Shown: positions 22,501-35,284, counted from the stretch's first letter. The stretch: DNA of 64,000 nt from Cherax quadricarinatus (GCF_038502225.1 NC_091325.1:29836966-29900965), one strand, 5' to 3'. Numbers and translations are program-made. The notes: generated from the sequence alone by a model not told the origin.

Positions 22501-25500
22501 AGCTGAGGATAAGTTAAGAGGCGGTGTCAGGAGCTGAGGATAAGTTAAGAGGCGGTGTCAGGAGCTGAGGATAAGTTAAGAGGCGGTGTCAGGAGCTGAG
22601 GATAAGTTAAGTGGCGGTGCCAGGAGCTGAGGATAAGTTAAGAGGCTGTGCCAGGAGCTGAGTATAAGTTAAGAGGCGGTGCCAGGAGCTGAGTATAAGT
22701 TAAGAGACGGTGACAGCAGCAGAGGATAAGTTAAGAGGCTGTGCCAGGAGCTGAGTATAAGTTAAGAGGCGGTGCCAGGAGCTGAGGATAAGTTAAGAGG
22801 CGGTGCAAGCAGCTGAGGATAAGTTAAGAGGCGGTGCCAGGAGCTGAGGATAAGTTAAGAGGCTGTGACAGCAGCTGAGGATAAGTTAAGAGGCGGTGTC
22901 AGGAGCTGAGGATAAGTTAAGAGGCGGTGCCAGGAGCTGAGTATAAGTTAAGAGGCGGTGTCAGCAGCTGAGGGTAAGTTAAGAGGCGGTGCAAGCAGCT
23001 GAGGATAAGTTAAGAGGCGGTGCCAGGAGCTGAGGATAAGTTAAGAGGCGGTGTCAGGAGCTGAGGATAAGTTAAGTGGCGGTGCCAGGAGCTGAGGATA
23101 AGTTAAGAGGCGGTGTCAGGAGCTGAGGATAAGTTAAGAGGCGGTGTCAGGAGCTGAGGATAAGTTAAGAGGCGGTGTCAGGAGCTGAGGATAAGTTAAG
23201 TGGCGGTGCCAGGAGCTGAGGATAAGTTAAGAGGCTGTGCCAGGAGCTGAGTATAAGTTAAGAGGCGGTGCCAGGAGCTGAGGATAAGTTAAGAGGCGGT
23301 GCAAGCAGCTGAGGATAAGTTAAGAGGCGGTGCCAGGAGCTGAGGATAAGTTAAGAGGCTGTGACAGCAGCTGAGGATAAGTTAAGAGGCGGTGCCAGCA
23401 GCTGAGGATAAGCTAAGAGGCGGTGCCAGGAGCTGAAGATAAGTTAAGAGGCGGTGCCAGGAGCTGAGGATAAGTTAAGAGGCGGTGCCAGCAGCTGAGG
23501 ATAAGTTAAAAGGCGGTGCCAGGAGCTGAGGATAAGATAAGAGGCGGTGTCAGCAGCTGAGAATAAGTTAAGAGGCGGTGCCAGGAGCTGAGGATAAGTA
23601 AAGAGGAGGTGCGAGGAGTTGAGGATAAGCTAAGAGGCGGTGCCAGGAACTGAGGATAAGTTAGAAGGCGGTGCCAGCAGCTGAGGATAAGTTAAGAGGC
23701 GGTGCCAGCAGCTGAGGATAAGTTAAGAGGCGGTGACAGGAGCTGAGGATAAGTTAAGAGGCGGTGCCAGCAGCTGAGGATAAGTTAAGAGGCGGTGCCA
23801 GGAGCTGAGGATAAGTTAAGTGGCGGTGCCAGGAGCTGAGGATAAGTTAAGAGGCGGTGCCAGGAGCTGAGGATAAGTTAAGAGGCGGTGCCAGGAGCTG
23901 AGGATAAGTTAAGAGGCGGTGCCAGGAGCTGAGGATAAGTTAAGAGGCGGTGCCAGGAGCTGAGGATAAGTTAAGAGGCGGTGCCAGGAGCTGAGGATAA
24001 GTTAAGAGGCGGTGCCAGCAGCTGAGGATAAGTTAAAAGGCGGTGCCAGGAGATGGGGATAAGATAAGAGGCGGTGCCAGCAGCTGAGGATAAGTTAAAA
24101 GGCGGTGCCAGGAGCTGAGGATAAGATAAGAGGCGGTGTCAGCAGCTGAGAATAAGTTAAGAGGCGGTGCCAGGAGCTGAGGATAAGTAAAGAGGAGGTG
24201 CGAGGAGTTGAGGATAAGATAAGAGGCGGTGCCAGCAGCTGAGGATAAGTTAAGAGGCGGTGCCAGGAGCTGAGGATAAGTTAAGAGGCGGTGCCAGGAG
24301 TTGAGGATAAGCTAAGAGGCGGTGCCAGGAGCTGAGGATAAGTTAAGAGGCGGTGCGAGGAGCTGAGGATAAGTTAAGAGGCGGTGCCAGCAGCTGAGGA
24401 TAAGTTAAGAGGCGGTGCCAGCAGCTGAGGATAAGTTAAGAGGCGGTGCCAGGAGCTGAGGATAAGTTAAGAGGCGGTGCCAGCAGCTGAGGATAAGTTA
24501 AGAGGCGGTGCCAGGAGCTGAGGATAAGTTAAGAGGCGGTGCCAGCAGCTGAGGATAAGTTAAGAGGCGGTGCCAGGAGCTGAGGATAAGTTAAGAGGCG
24601 GTGCCAGGAGCTGAGGATAAGTTAAGAGGCGGTGCCAGCAGCTGAGGATAAGTTAAAAGGCGGTGCCAGGAGCTGGGGATAAGATAAGAGGCGGTGCCAG
24701 CAGCTGAGGATAAGTTAAGAGGCGGTGCCAGGAGCTGAGGATAAGTTAAGAGGCGGTGCCAGGAGCTGAGGATAAGTTAAGAGGCGGTGCCAGGAGCTGA
24801 GGATAAGTTAAGAGGCGGTGCCAGCAGCTGAAGATAAGTTAAGAGGCGGTGCCAGCAGCTGAGGATAAGTTAAGAGGCGGTGCCAGGAGCTGAGGATAAG
24901 TTAAGAGGCGGTGTCAGCAGCTGAGGATAAGTTAAGAGGCGGTGCCAGGAGCTGAGGATAAGTTAAGAAGCGGTGCCAGCAGCTGAAGATAAGTTAAGAG
25001 GCGGTGCCAGCAGCTGAGGATAAGTTAAGAGGCGGTGCCAGGAGCTGAGGATAAGTTAAGAGGCGGTGACAGCAGCTGTGGATAAGTTAAGAGGCGGTGC
25101 CAGAAGCTGAGGATAAGTTAAGAGGCGGTGCCAGCAGCTGAGGATAAGTTTAGAGGCGGTGCCAGCAGCTGAGGATAAGTTAAGAGGCGGTGCCAGGAGC
25201 TGAGGATAAGTTAAGAGGCGGTGCAAGCAGCTGAGGATAAGTTAAGAGGCGGTGTCAGCAGCTGAGGATAAGTTAAGAGGCGGTGCCAGCAGCTGAGGAT
25301 AAGTTAAGAGGCGGTGCCAGCAGCTGAGGATAAGTTAACAGGCGGTGCCAGCAGCTGAGGATAAGTTAAGTGGCGGTGCCAGGAGCTGAGGATAAGTTAA
25401 GAGGCAGTGCCAGCAGCTGAGGATAAGTTAAGAGGCGGTGCCAGGAGCTGAGGATAAGTTAAGAGGCGGTGCCAGGAGCTGAGGATAAGTTAAGAGGCGG

Positions 25501-26509
25501 TGCCAGCAGCTGAGGATAAGTTAAGTGGCGGAGTCAGGAGCTGAGGATAAGTTAAGAGGCGGTGCCAGCAGCTGAGTATAAGTTAAGAGGCGGTGCCAGC
25601 AGCTGAGGATAAGTTAAGTGGCGGTGCCAGAAGCTGAGGATAAGTTAAGAGGCGGTGCCAGCAGCTGAGGATAAGTTAAGAGGCGGTGCCAGGAGCTGAG
25701 GATAAGTTAAGAGGCGGTGCCAGGAGCTGAGGATAAGTTAAGAGGCGGTGCCAGCATCTGAGGATAAGTTAAGAGGCGGTGCCAGGAGCTGAGGATAAGT
25801 TAAGTGGCGGTGCCAGCAGCTGAGGATAAGTTAAGAGGCAGTGCCAGCAGCTGAGGATAAGTTAAGAGGCGGTGCCAGGAGCTGAGGATAAGTTAAGAGG
25901 CGGTGCCAGGAGCTGAGGATAAGTTAAGAGGCGGTGCCAGCAGCTGAGGATAAGTTAAGTGGCGGAGCCAGGAGCTGAGGATAAGTTAAGAGGCGGTGCC
26001 AGCAGCTGAGTATAAGTTAAGAGGCGGTGCCAGCAGCTGAGGATAAGTTAAGTGGCGGTGCCAGGAGCTGAGGATAAGTTAAGAGGCGGTGCCAGCAGCT
26101 GAGTATAAGTTAAGAGGCGGTGCCAGGAGCTGAGGATAAGTTAAGAGGCGGTGCCAGGAGCTGAGGATAAGTTAAGAGGCGGTGCCAGCATCTGAGGATA
26201 AGTTAAGAGGCGGTGCCAGGAGCTGAGGATAAGTTAAAAGGCGGTGCCAGCAGCTGAGGATAAGTTAAGAGGCGGTGCCAGGAGCTGAGGATAAGTTAAG
26301 AGGCGGTGCCAGGAGCTGAGGATAAGTTAAGAGGCGGTGCCAGCAGCTGAGGATAAGTTAAGAGGCGGTGCCAGCATCTGAGGATAAGTTAAGAGGCGGT
26401 GCCAGCAGTTGAGGATAAGTTAAGAGGCGGTGCCAGCAGCTGAGGATAAGTTAAGAGGCGGTGCCAGCAGCTGAGGATAAGTTAAAAGGCGGTGCCAGCA
26501 GCTGAGGAT
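19597..26509. repeat. Sat-31: 223 tandem copies of a 31-bp satellite derived from a LINE-B 3' UTR
   Basis: The unit is 31 bp with core GAGGCGGTGCCAGGAGCTGA followed by GGATAAGTTAA. From the first AAGT at 19597 to the last GAGGAT at 26509 there are 6913 bases, exactly 223 units. Every diagnostic variant I compared lies a multiple of 31 bp from its partner, so indels are rare or absent. Common variants are CAGCAG for CAGGAG, GTGTCAG for GTGCCAG, and GAGTATAAG for GAGGATAAG. Blocks repeat at 589 and 1178 bp (19 and 38 units), a higher-order structure. The unit matches LINE-B 3' UTR bases 33226-33256 at 26 of 31 positions. No coding potential is inferred. Confidence 0.97.
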
Positions 26510-27422
26510 GCCACACAGGGAGCCAAGCAGATATGATTTTTTTTCAAACTCGAGCAATTTTGTTCGAAATGTTTCCTACAAGAACCACATGAAACATTTA
26601 GAAAATCAAAATCATTATTTTTTTCCTCAAATATTCTGTTTTTATTATTATTATTATTATTACAATGGTGCAATAAAGTATGAGATATTGTCTTATATAT
26701 AGAAAAGTTCGGTTATTTGTGTAGAGAATGACTGGCTCTTTGTTTCATAATTATCAGAAAGGATTCCCTTCGATTGTTTTAATTATATAATGTGAAGATG
26801 ATAAACATTATGAGTCTGTGCACTTTTTAATCTGTTAATGACAAAAATAATATAATATCAATCTTTATGATAAACAATTGTCAACAATTTAACAATGATT
26901 TGGATCAGCTGATCTCCTGGGAAACGTTCATTTAAATAATAAACTGTCGCGGCTTTTAATTCAACTGAGAAGTAAAGATGTGGAATTAATTAGTGTTAAT
27001 ACTCAACACTGGATATGTTAAACTCGTTACAATATTAATCATCTTTATAAGTATTCCTACAAATAAGGGAAAATAGAGAAAAAAATACTAATTATTAGCA
27101 ATGTATATAAAATATTATTTTTTAATTAGTTTGCCTCTTTCTGAATGAATTATCTTTTAAAATAACGAGCACTATATTAAAACTATTTAAATATTGCAGT
27201 GAGCTGTCGCAGCATAACATAATGCTGAATTGTTAGATAAAGATACATGTCATCACAGTAACTGTGATCAACAGTGTTACGAGGTGTGGACAGACAGTGC
27301 TGTCATCTGCAAGATGAAAGACTTGGCTACTGACCAAGACGCTGACAGCATAACTTCTGGAGCTAAGTAATAATTCACTCACCAGAAGTCTCCTACACAC
27401 AGGTAGTAGTGTTGGCTCTCAC
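26510..27422. other. AT-rich single-copy-looking intron sequence, no gene seen
   Basis: This stretch has no convincing coding frame, no recognised transposon and only a short (TTA)n run at about 26640-26661. It lies downstream of Gr exon 2 on the minus strand and is therefore probably intron. I looked here for the final Gr exon and found nothing with a TY-x4-QF-like TM7 motif. Confidence 0.6.
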
Positions 27423-27491
27423 CTGCTTTTCCACCTCCTGGTCGTGGCTCTCCAGACGCTTCCTACACACTGTCAACCGTAATGTCTTCAC
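27423..27491 (-). CDS. Gustatory receptor (Gr) gene, exon 2 (23 codons)
   Basis: On the minus strand an acceptor (a T-rich run ending TTTTTTCAG at 27492-27494) precedes a 69-base open segment. A donor (CAG then GTGAGAG) follows at 27421-27422. It encodes VKTLRLTVCRKRLESHDQEV plus EKQ. Both intron phases are 0, matching the phase-0 donor of exon 1 at 42877-42878. In insect Gr genes, short exons separated by phase-0 introns sit just before the TM7 exon, and this sequence fits the intracellular loop between TM6 and TM7. It is too short to prove by homology alone. The call rests on splice signals, phase, strand, order and the basic/glutamate-rich loop character. Confidence 0.6.
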
Positions 27492-27744
27492 CTGAAAAAA
27501 TAATTATATATTAAGTGGGCAGTTTCTAGGAATACAACAACCTATATTTTATGAACTGACTGAACATCATGATTTCAGTGGAACATAGACCCACATCATT
27601 CTTGCACGTATTTCACGGTGCTGACAATATATTTCCTTCCTCCAAGCATCCAGTCCCACATCTCTCCACCACTCCCGAGCATCACGCATTCCTGATGAAG
27701 GCCTACTTTTAAAGGAAAATAATCTCTCTCTCGCATACCCTAAC

Positions 27745-29345
27745 CTGAGCCTACCTATCCTCGTAAAAACTCTTAACTGCTGTCAGTAACTTACCACCTA
27801 TTCCATATACTTGAAATATCAGCCACATTGCTCCCCTATCCGCCCTATCATTTACTTTCTCCAAATCCATAAATGCAACGAAAACTTCTTTACACTTGTC
27901 TAAATACTGTTCATTTATATGATTCAATGTAAACACTTGGTCTACACATCCAGTACCCTTCCTAAGGGCTCCCTGTTCATGTGTGATTCTGCTCTCAATA
28001 TTCCTCTTAATTCTTTCCATAACAAATCAACCATTCACCTTACCAGGCGTACTCAGCAGGCTTATTCCTCTGTAAATTTTACACACACTTTTGTCCCATA
28101 TGCCTTTATACAAAGGATCTATGCATACTCTAGGCCAATTCATAGGTACCTTCCCCTTTTTCATATATTTATTAAATAAAATCATCATCCTTTCCAAAAC
28201 TATATTCCCACCTACTTTTAACTTTTATGTCTTGATCCCATCTATCCCAGTTGCTTTACACAATTTCATTCTTCCCACAGCCTCACCCACCTCCCTCACA
28301 CTCACCTCTGACTCTTCCTCACTCCTACGATATGTTACACCTCCTTGGCCAATGCACGAAACATCTAACGCATCTAAGGCATCAACATCTAACAATTACT
28401 GAAAATATTCCTCAATCTTCCTGTAACCTTCAACTCTCCATCTAATAACTCTCCACCCATTTTTTTATCTTTTATATCCTTTTGTTCCTTAGGCTTTCTC
28501 AACTTATTATTCTAATTCCTAAACTTTTTTTCATCAAAATTTGTTGATTGCATCTCACCTACGTTCTCATTTACTCTCCTTTCACATTCCTTCACCACTC
28601 TCTTAACTTCTCTTCTTCTCTCCAAATATTCCTTCTTCTTTATATCACTTCTACTTATTAAAAGCATCACATGTGCTAACTTTTTTTCTCTTACTGCTCT
28701 CTTTACCTCATTATTCTAGTTATCGTTCCACTTCCCTCACACCCCCACTCTCCTATATCAACAAACTTCTAATGAACACTCTAACACTTCATTCCTCAAT
28801 CTATGTCATAAAACCTCCTCAGCCACATTGCCTATACTCTTAATATCTCATCTTTCTACTAGAAGTTGCTTATATCTTATATTAACTGCCTCCCCCTTTA
28901 GTTTAAAAACATTCTCCTCTATGTTACTTTATAATATCATTCCTTGTACCCCAGGTAGGTTTAACTTTCACTGTAGCTACAACTAAAAATTATGTGACAT
29001 ATCTGTTGCTCCTCTATAATCATGCACATCCTGAAGCCTACCATCAACCTTCTATCCACTAATATATAGTCCAACAAACTTATGCCCCATATCATATCTC
29101 ATATACCTATTTATTCCCTTTTTTAAGCATGTATTACCTATAACTAAACTTCTTTCAATACAAAGTTTAGTCAAACAGCCCCATTTTCATTTACCCCTGG
29201 CCCTCAAACTTACCTACCACGCCTTCTATAACCATTTCACCCACTGATATATTTAGGTCCATACCACAATTACTCTCTCACTTGGATCAAAACTTCCTAA
29301 ACTCTCACTTAACATCTCACAAAATCTCTCTCTCTACATTCCTCT
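27745..29345 (-). mobile_element. LINE-G copy 1 (RTE-like non-LTR retrotransposon), decayed
   Basis: On the minus strand the 5' part (about 29340-28980) resembles an endonuclease C-terminus, with SFDPSERVIVVW, CIERSLVIGNTCLKK and GRLQDVHDYRGA. The middle (28620-28380) is a charged linker, ERRREVKRVVKECERRVNE. The reverse transcriptase start at 27751-28020 reads GALRKGTGCVDQVFTLNHI and VAFMDLEKVNDRADRGAMW, where related elements have KAYDRVDREALW. Frames are broken throughout. A related 3' half lies at 35290-36470. The clade is given as RTE-like with reserve. Confidence 0.75.
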
Positions 29346-29354
29346 CTTCTCCAG

Positions 29355-29494
<140 letters not shown>

Positions 29495-29589
29495 ACAGAA
29501 TTGGCTGGTTTACGCTCAGAAGGAGGCGGCCTCTCAAAGTAATCTTCAAGGCAGAATCAGCTCGAACCAGGGTCCTGCAGGAGAAAGCA

Positions 29590-30095
29590 CGACTGAGGGA
29601 AATTCAGAGTACCGGAGCGTGTACCTTAATCGCGATAGAACACAGGAGGAAAGGACGAAACTGAGAGAGAGGGTACAAAGACGAAAAGAGGAACGGGAGG
29701 CATCGATGAATACGAGCAGAACCCAGACTCAGGTGGAAGGACAAATACACCCTACACAGACACCCACAGAAGAACTACAACCACAACAACCCTGAAGCAA
29801 CTGAATAACCTCAACCAAAACCTGCACACTGTTCCCTCTGCCCCCACTCCCCCCTTTGGGTACTCCGCCCCCACCTCCCACCCCCACCACAAACCCCACC
29901 CACACTGTGACAACCCCAAAGCAGCTGAACAATCTCAACCAAAACCTACACCATCCACATCACAAACCCCACAGCCACAGCAGCTCCCTACGGGCACTCT
30001 GCCCTCACCCCCCCATCACAAATCCAACCCACACCACAAACCCCCATAGGTCACCCAGGTCTCCCGCTCCCCCAACCTCAATATTTTCCCAGGTG
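29590..30095 (+). pseudogene. LINE-B ORF1-like remnant: charged coil plus proline/histidine-rich region
   Basis: One frame from about 29630 reads RTQEERTKLRERVQRRKEER, a strongly charged helix suited to a coiled coil. It is followed by a glutamine/threonine segment and a stop near 29795. Beyond it, 29800-30090 encodes a Pro/His/Thr-rich stretch with an imperfect internal duplication of a CTGAACAATCTCAACCAAAA-like segment. No nucleic-acid-binding zinc knuckle or esterase motif is visible, so this ORF1 differs in kind from that of LINE-A. The frame is broken. The start is unclear. Confidence 0.5.
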
Positions 30096-30099
30096 CACC

Positions 30100-33000
30100 G
30101 TGATAGACAAGAAGCTAAAGGTGTGGTACACAAACGCAGATGGAATAGCAAATATATACGAGTGGCACGAAAGAATCAACGAGAAGTCCCCGGACATCAT
30201 AGCAGTCACAGAAACGAAACTCACTGAGACAATAACAGACGCAGTCTTCCCACCGGGATATCAGATCCTGAGGGAAGATAGAAGAAGCAGAGGGGGAGGA
30301 GGGGTTGCACTGCTCATAAAAAACAGATGGAGTTTCGAGGAAATGGAGGGCATGGACGAGATTGGAGAAAGGGACTACATAACAGGCACAATTCAATCTG
30401 GGGAACATAAGGTAGTCATTGCTGTGATGTATAACCCACCACAGAACTGTAGGAGGACAAGAGAGGAATATGATGAGAACAACAGAGCGATGGTGGACAC
30501 ACTGGCTGAGGTGGCACGAAGAGCTCAATTGTGCAGAGCAAAGTTACTGGTTACGGGTGATTTCAACCACAGGGAGACCAATTAGGAAAACCTGGGGCCT
30601 CATGGGGGCCCCGAAAGATGGAGAGCCAAGATGATAGATGTGGTATTGGAAAACCTCATGCATCAACAAATCAGGGACACTACCAGAGAGAGAGGGGAGG
30701 ATGAACCAGCAAGACTGGACCTTGTGTTCACCCTGAGTAGCTCAGACATTGATGACATCACATTTGAGAAGCCCCTCGGAGCTAGTGACCACGTAGTCCG
30801 GAGTTTTGATTGCATAGTAGAGTTACAGGTGGAGAGGGTAACAGGAGTCAAATGGGAAAAGCCAAACTATAAAAGGAGTCTACACAGGAATGAGGAACTT
30901 CCTGCGGGAGGCACACTGGGACAGAGAAATGGTAGGAAAGACAGTAAATGAAATGATGGAATATGTAACAACAAAATGCAAGGAGGCAGAGGAAAGGTTT
31001 GTTCCGAAGTGCAACAGAAACAATGGGAAGACCAAAGCGAGTCCTTGGTTTACCGAAAGGTGCAGGGAGGCAAAATCTAAGTGCATTAGGGAATGGAAGA
31101 GGTACAGAAGGCAAAGGACCCAGGAAAACAAGGAGATCAGACGAAGAGCCAGAAACAAATATGCACTGATAAGGAGGAAGGCCCAGCGACAGTACAAAAA
31201 TGACATACCATCGAAAGCCAAGTCTGACCCGAAACTGCTGTTTAGTCACATTAGGAGATAGACGACAGTCAAAGACCAGGTAAACAGGCTGAGAAAAGGT
31301 GGGGAACTCACAAGAAACCATCAAGAGGTATGCGAGGAAATCAATATGAGATTTAAGGAAGTATTCACAGTGGAGATAGGAGGGACTCTGGGAAGACAGG
31401 ACAGAGGGGGACATCAAGAGGGAATAGACCAACAAGTGCTGGACGATATGCACACAACTGAGGAGGAGGAGGTGAAGAAGCTGCTAAGTGACCTTGATAC
31501 CTCAAAGGCAATGGGACCGGACTACATCTCCCCATGGGTCCTCAGGGAGGGAGCAGATATACAGTGTGTGCCATTAACCACAATTTTCAACACATTCCTT
31601 GAAACTGGGCAACTACCTGAGGTATGGAAGACCGCAAATGTAGTTCCCATTTTTAAAAAGAAGACAGAAAAGAGGCACTAAATAACAGACCAGTGTTACT
31701 GACGTGTATAGTATGCAAAGTCATGGAGAAGATTATCAGGAGGAGAGTGGTGGAGCACCTGGAACAGAACAAGATTATAAACGACAACCAGCATGGATTG
31801 ATGGAAGGCAAATCCTGTGTCGCAAACCTTCTGGAGTTCTATGACAAAGTTACAGATGTAAGAAACGAGAGAGGGGGTGGGTTGATTGCATTTTCTTGGA
31901 CTTCAAGAAGGCCTTAGACACAGTTCCTCACAAGCGACTAGTGAAGAAACTAGAGGATAAGGCGCATATAACAGAAGAGGACTGCAATGGATCAGAGAAT
32001 ACCTGACAGGGAGGCAACAACGAGTCATGGTACGGGATGTGCGGGGTCCCACAGGGGTCGGTCCTAGGACCAGTGCTATTTCTGGTATATGTCAATGACA
32101 TGATGGAAGGGATAGACTCAGAGGTGTCCCTGTTCGCAGATGATATGAAGTTAATGAGGAGAATTAAATCAGATGAGGAACAGCCAGGACTTCAAAGAGA
32201 CCTGGACAGGCTGGATACGTGGTAGAGCCGTTGGCTTCTTTAATTCAACCCTGCCAAATGTAAAGTCATGAAGATCGGATAAGGGCAAAAAAGACCGGAG
32301 ACAGAGTATAGACTAGGTGGCCAAGGACTGCAAACCTCGCTCAAGGAGAAAGATCTTGGGGTGACCATAACACCGAACATGTATCCGGAGGCACACATCA
32401 ACCAGATAGCTACTGCGGCATACGGGCGCCTGGCAAACCTGAGAATAGCGTTCCGATACCTTAGTAAGGAATCGTTCAAGACACTGTACAATATGTACAT
32501 CAGGCTCATACTGGAGTATGCAGCACCAGTTTGGAACCCACAGCTGGTAAAACACGCCAAGAAATTAGAGAAAGTGCAAAGGTTTGCAACAAGGCTATTT
32601 CCGGAGCTCAGGGGAATGTCCTACGTAGAAAGGTTGAGGGAAATCGGACTGACGACACTGGAGAACAGGAGGGTCAGGGGAGACATATACCTTTACCTTT
32701 GATATATCTTTGAAAAATTTCGAGAGTATATCTACTCTCTGAGCCCGGCCATGGCGTCTGGTGCTCGCCTGGTAAACCAGGCTGTTGCTGCTGGAGGCCC
32801 GCTGCCCCACATATCCAACACAGCGGGGTTGATCTGGCACCTAGTGAAGATACTTGTCTAGTTTCCTCTTGAAGGTTTCAACACTTGTTCCAGCAGTGTT
32901 TCTGATATCTTCTGGTAAGATGTTAAAAAGTCTGAGACCCCTGCTCACATGATAACGACATACAAAATACTGCATGGAATAGATAAGGTAGACAGAGACA

Positions 33001-33218
33001 GGTTGTTCCAGAGAGGGGACACAGAAGCAAGGGGTCACAATTGGAAGCTGAAGACTCAGACGAGTCAGAAGGATGTTAGGAAGTATTTCTTTAGTCACAG
33101 AGACGTCAGGAAGTGGAAGAGCCTAGCAAGTGATGTAGTGGAGGCAGGAACCATACATAACTTTAAGACGAGGTATGAAAAAGCTCTGGAAGAAGAGAGA
33201 GAGAGAGAGAGGACCTAG
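30100..33218 (+). pseudogene. LINE-B copy 5 ORF2 (endonuclease-reverse transcriptase), broken
   Basis: Endonuclease blocks are VWYTNADGIANI, IAVTETKLTE, GGGGVALLIKN, VMYNPPQNCRR, GDFNHRETN (stop at 30583) and LDLVFTLSSSDID with GASDHVV. The reverse transcriptase has [75 protein letters not shown] and [12 protein letters not shown] with the catalytic aspartates intact. The C-terminal domain has AYGRLANLRIAFRYLSKESF and LEYAAPVWNPQL. At least five frame breaks are seen (near 30583, 31259, 31680, 31915 and 32225) plus an insertion at 32687. It served as my reference for the other LINE-B pieces. Confidence 0.85.
32687..32946 (-). mobile_element. Short 3' end of another LINE inserted in LINE-B copy 5
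   Basis: LINE-B reads GGGGAGACAT before the insert and ACATGATAACGACATAC after it. In LINE-B copy 1 the same sequence is uninterrupted (about 7128). The insert's minus strand encodes RGLRLFNILPEDIRNTAGTS and VETFKRKLDKYL, the C-terminal end of a LINE reverse transcriptase protein. It ends in a short CAAAGGTAAAGGTAT repeat. ACAT at both ends may be the target duplication. Confidence 0.7.
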
Positions 33219-33298
33219 TAGCAATAAGTGAAGAGACGGCGCCAGGAGCTGAGTCTCGATCCCTGCAACTACAATTAGGTGAGTACACACACACAAAC

Positions 33299-34755
<1,457 letters not shown>

Positions 34756-34759
34756 GTTT

Positions 34760-34871
<112 letters not shown>

Positions 34872-34875
34872 TATA

Positions 34876-35266
34876 TGTCGTGCCGAATATGTAAACCTGG
34901 TCAATTAGCAAGAACTCATTTAAAATTAAGTCTTTTCTAAAAATTTTCTCTTATACGTTTAAAGATATATTTTTTTTATTAATGTTGACGAAATTTTTTT
35001 TAATTTTGCACCAAAAGGAACTTAGTAAACTTACCTAACCTTATTATAACAAGAACAATTAATTTTAGCCTAACCCAACTAAATATATTTTAGATTTGTT
35101 TACAATAATTTAAAACTAAACAAACACAGTGAAATATATTTTTTTCGTTAGGTTCAGAATGATTTTGGCAAAATTGTTGCATACACAAATGTTCACTTGT
35201 CCTATATGCCAAGATGAACGTTGCTATTTAAGCCAAGATCGCAAGTTCTGCCTATTCGGCACGACA
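34876..35266. mobile_element. MITE of 391 bp with perfect 14-bp terminal inverted repeats
   Basis: The element begins TGTCGTGCCGAATA and ends TATTCGGCACGACA, its exact inverse. It is flanked on both sides by TA, so a TA target duplication is plausible but cannot be separated from the surrounding (TA)n. The interior is AT-rich with no transposase, so it is non-autonomous. TA duplication would point to a Tc1/mariner-type mobiliser, but the terminal sequence alone does not prove the superfamily. Confidence 0.85.
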
Positions 35267-35284
35267 TATATATATATATATACA

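Larger units (their letters stand above)
29500..33285 (+). mobile_element. LINE-B copy 5, most complete copy of the family
   Basis: This copy spans an ORF1-like region (29560-30090), endonuclease (30100-30850), linker (30890-31260), reverse transcriptase (31346-32225), C-terminal domain (32300-33218) and 3' UTR with the family tail ending at about 33285. It is interrupted at about 32687-32946 by a small LINE fragment in the opposite orientation. The tail CTACAATTAGGTGAGTAC passes directly into AC and TA microsatellites. The 3' UTR bases 33226-33256 are the counterpart of the 31-bp satellite unit. Confidence 0.88.

Noticed and set aside
19597..26509. CRISPR-like direct repeats in the 31-bp array (and the 22-bp arrays)
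   Set aside because: Units abut with no unique spacers, no cas genes are present and the genome is eukaryotic. These are satellites.
27222..27410. Minus-strand open frame of about 60 residues ending in a hydrophobic run, considered as the last Gr exon
   Set aside because: It lacks the TYxxxxQF-type TM7 motif, is out of frame with exon 2 and has no convincing acceptor. Chance is more likely.
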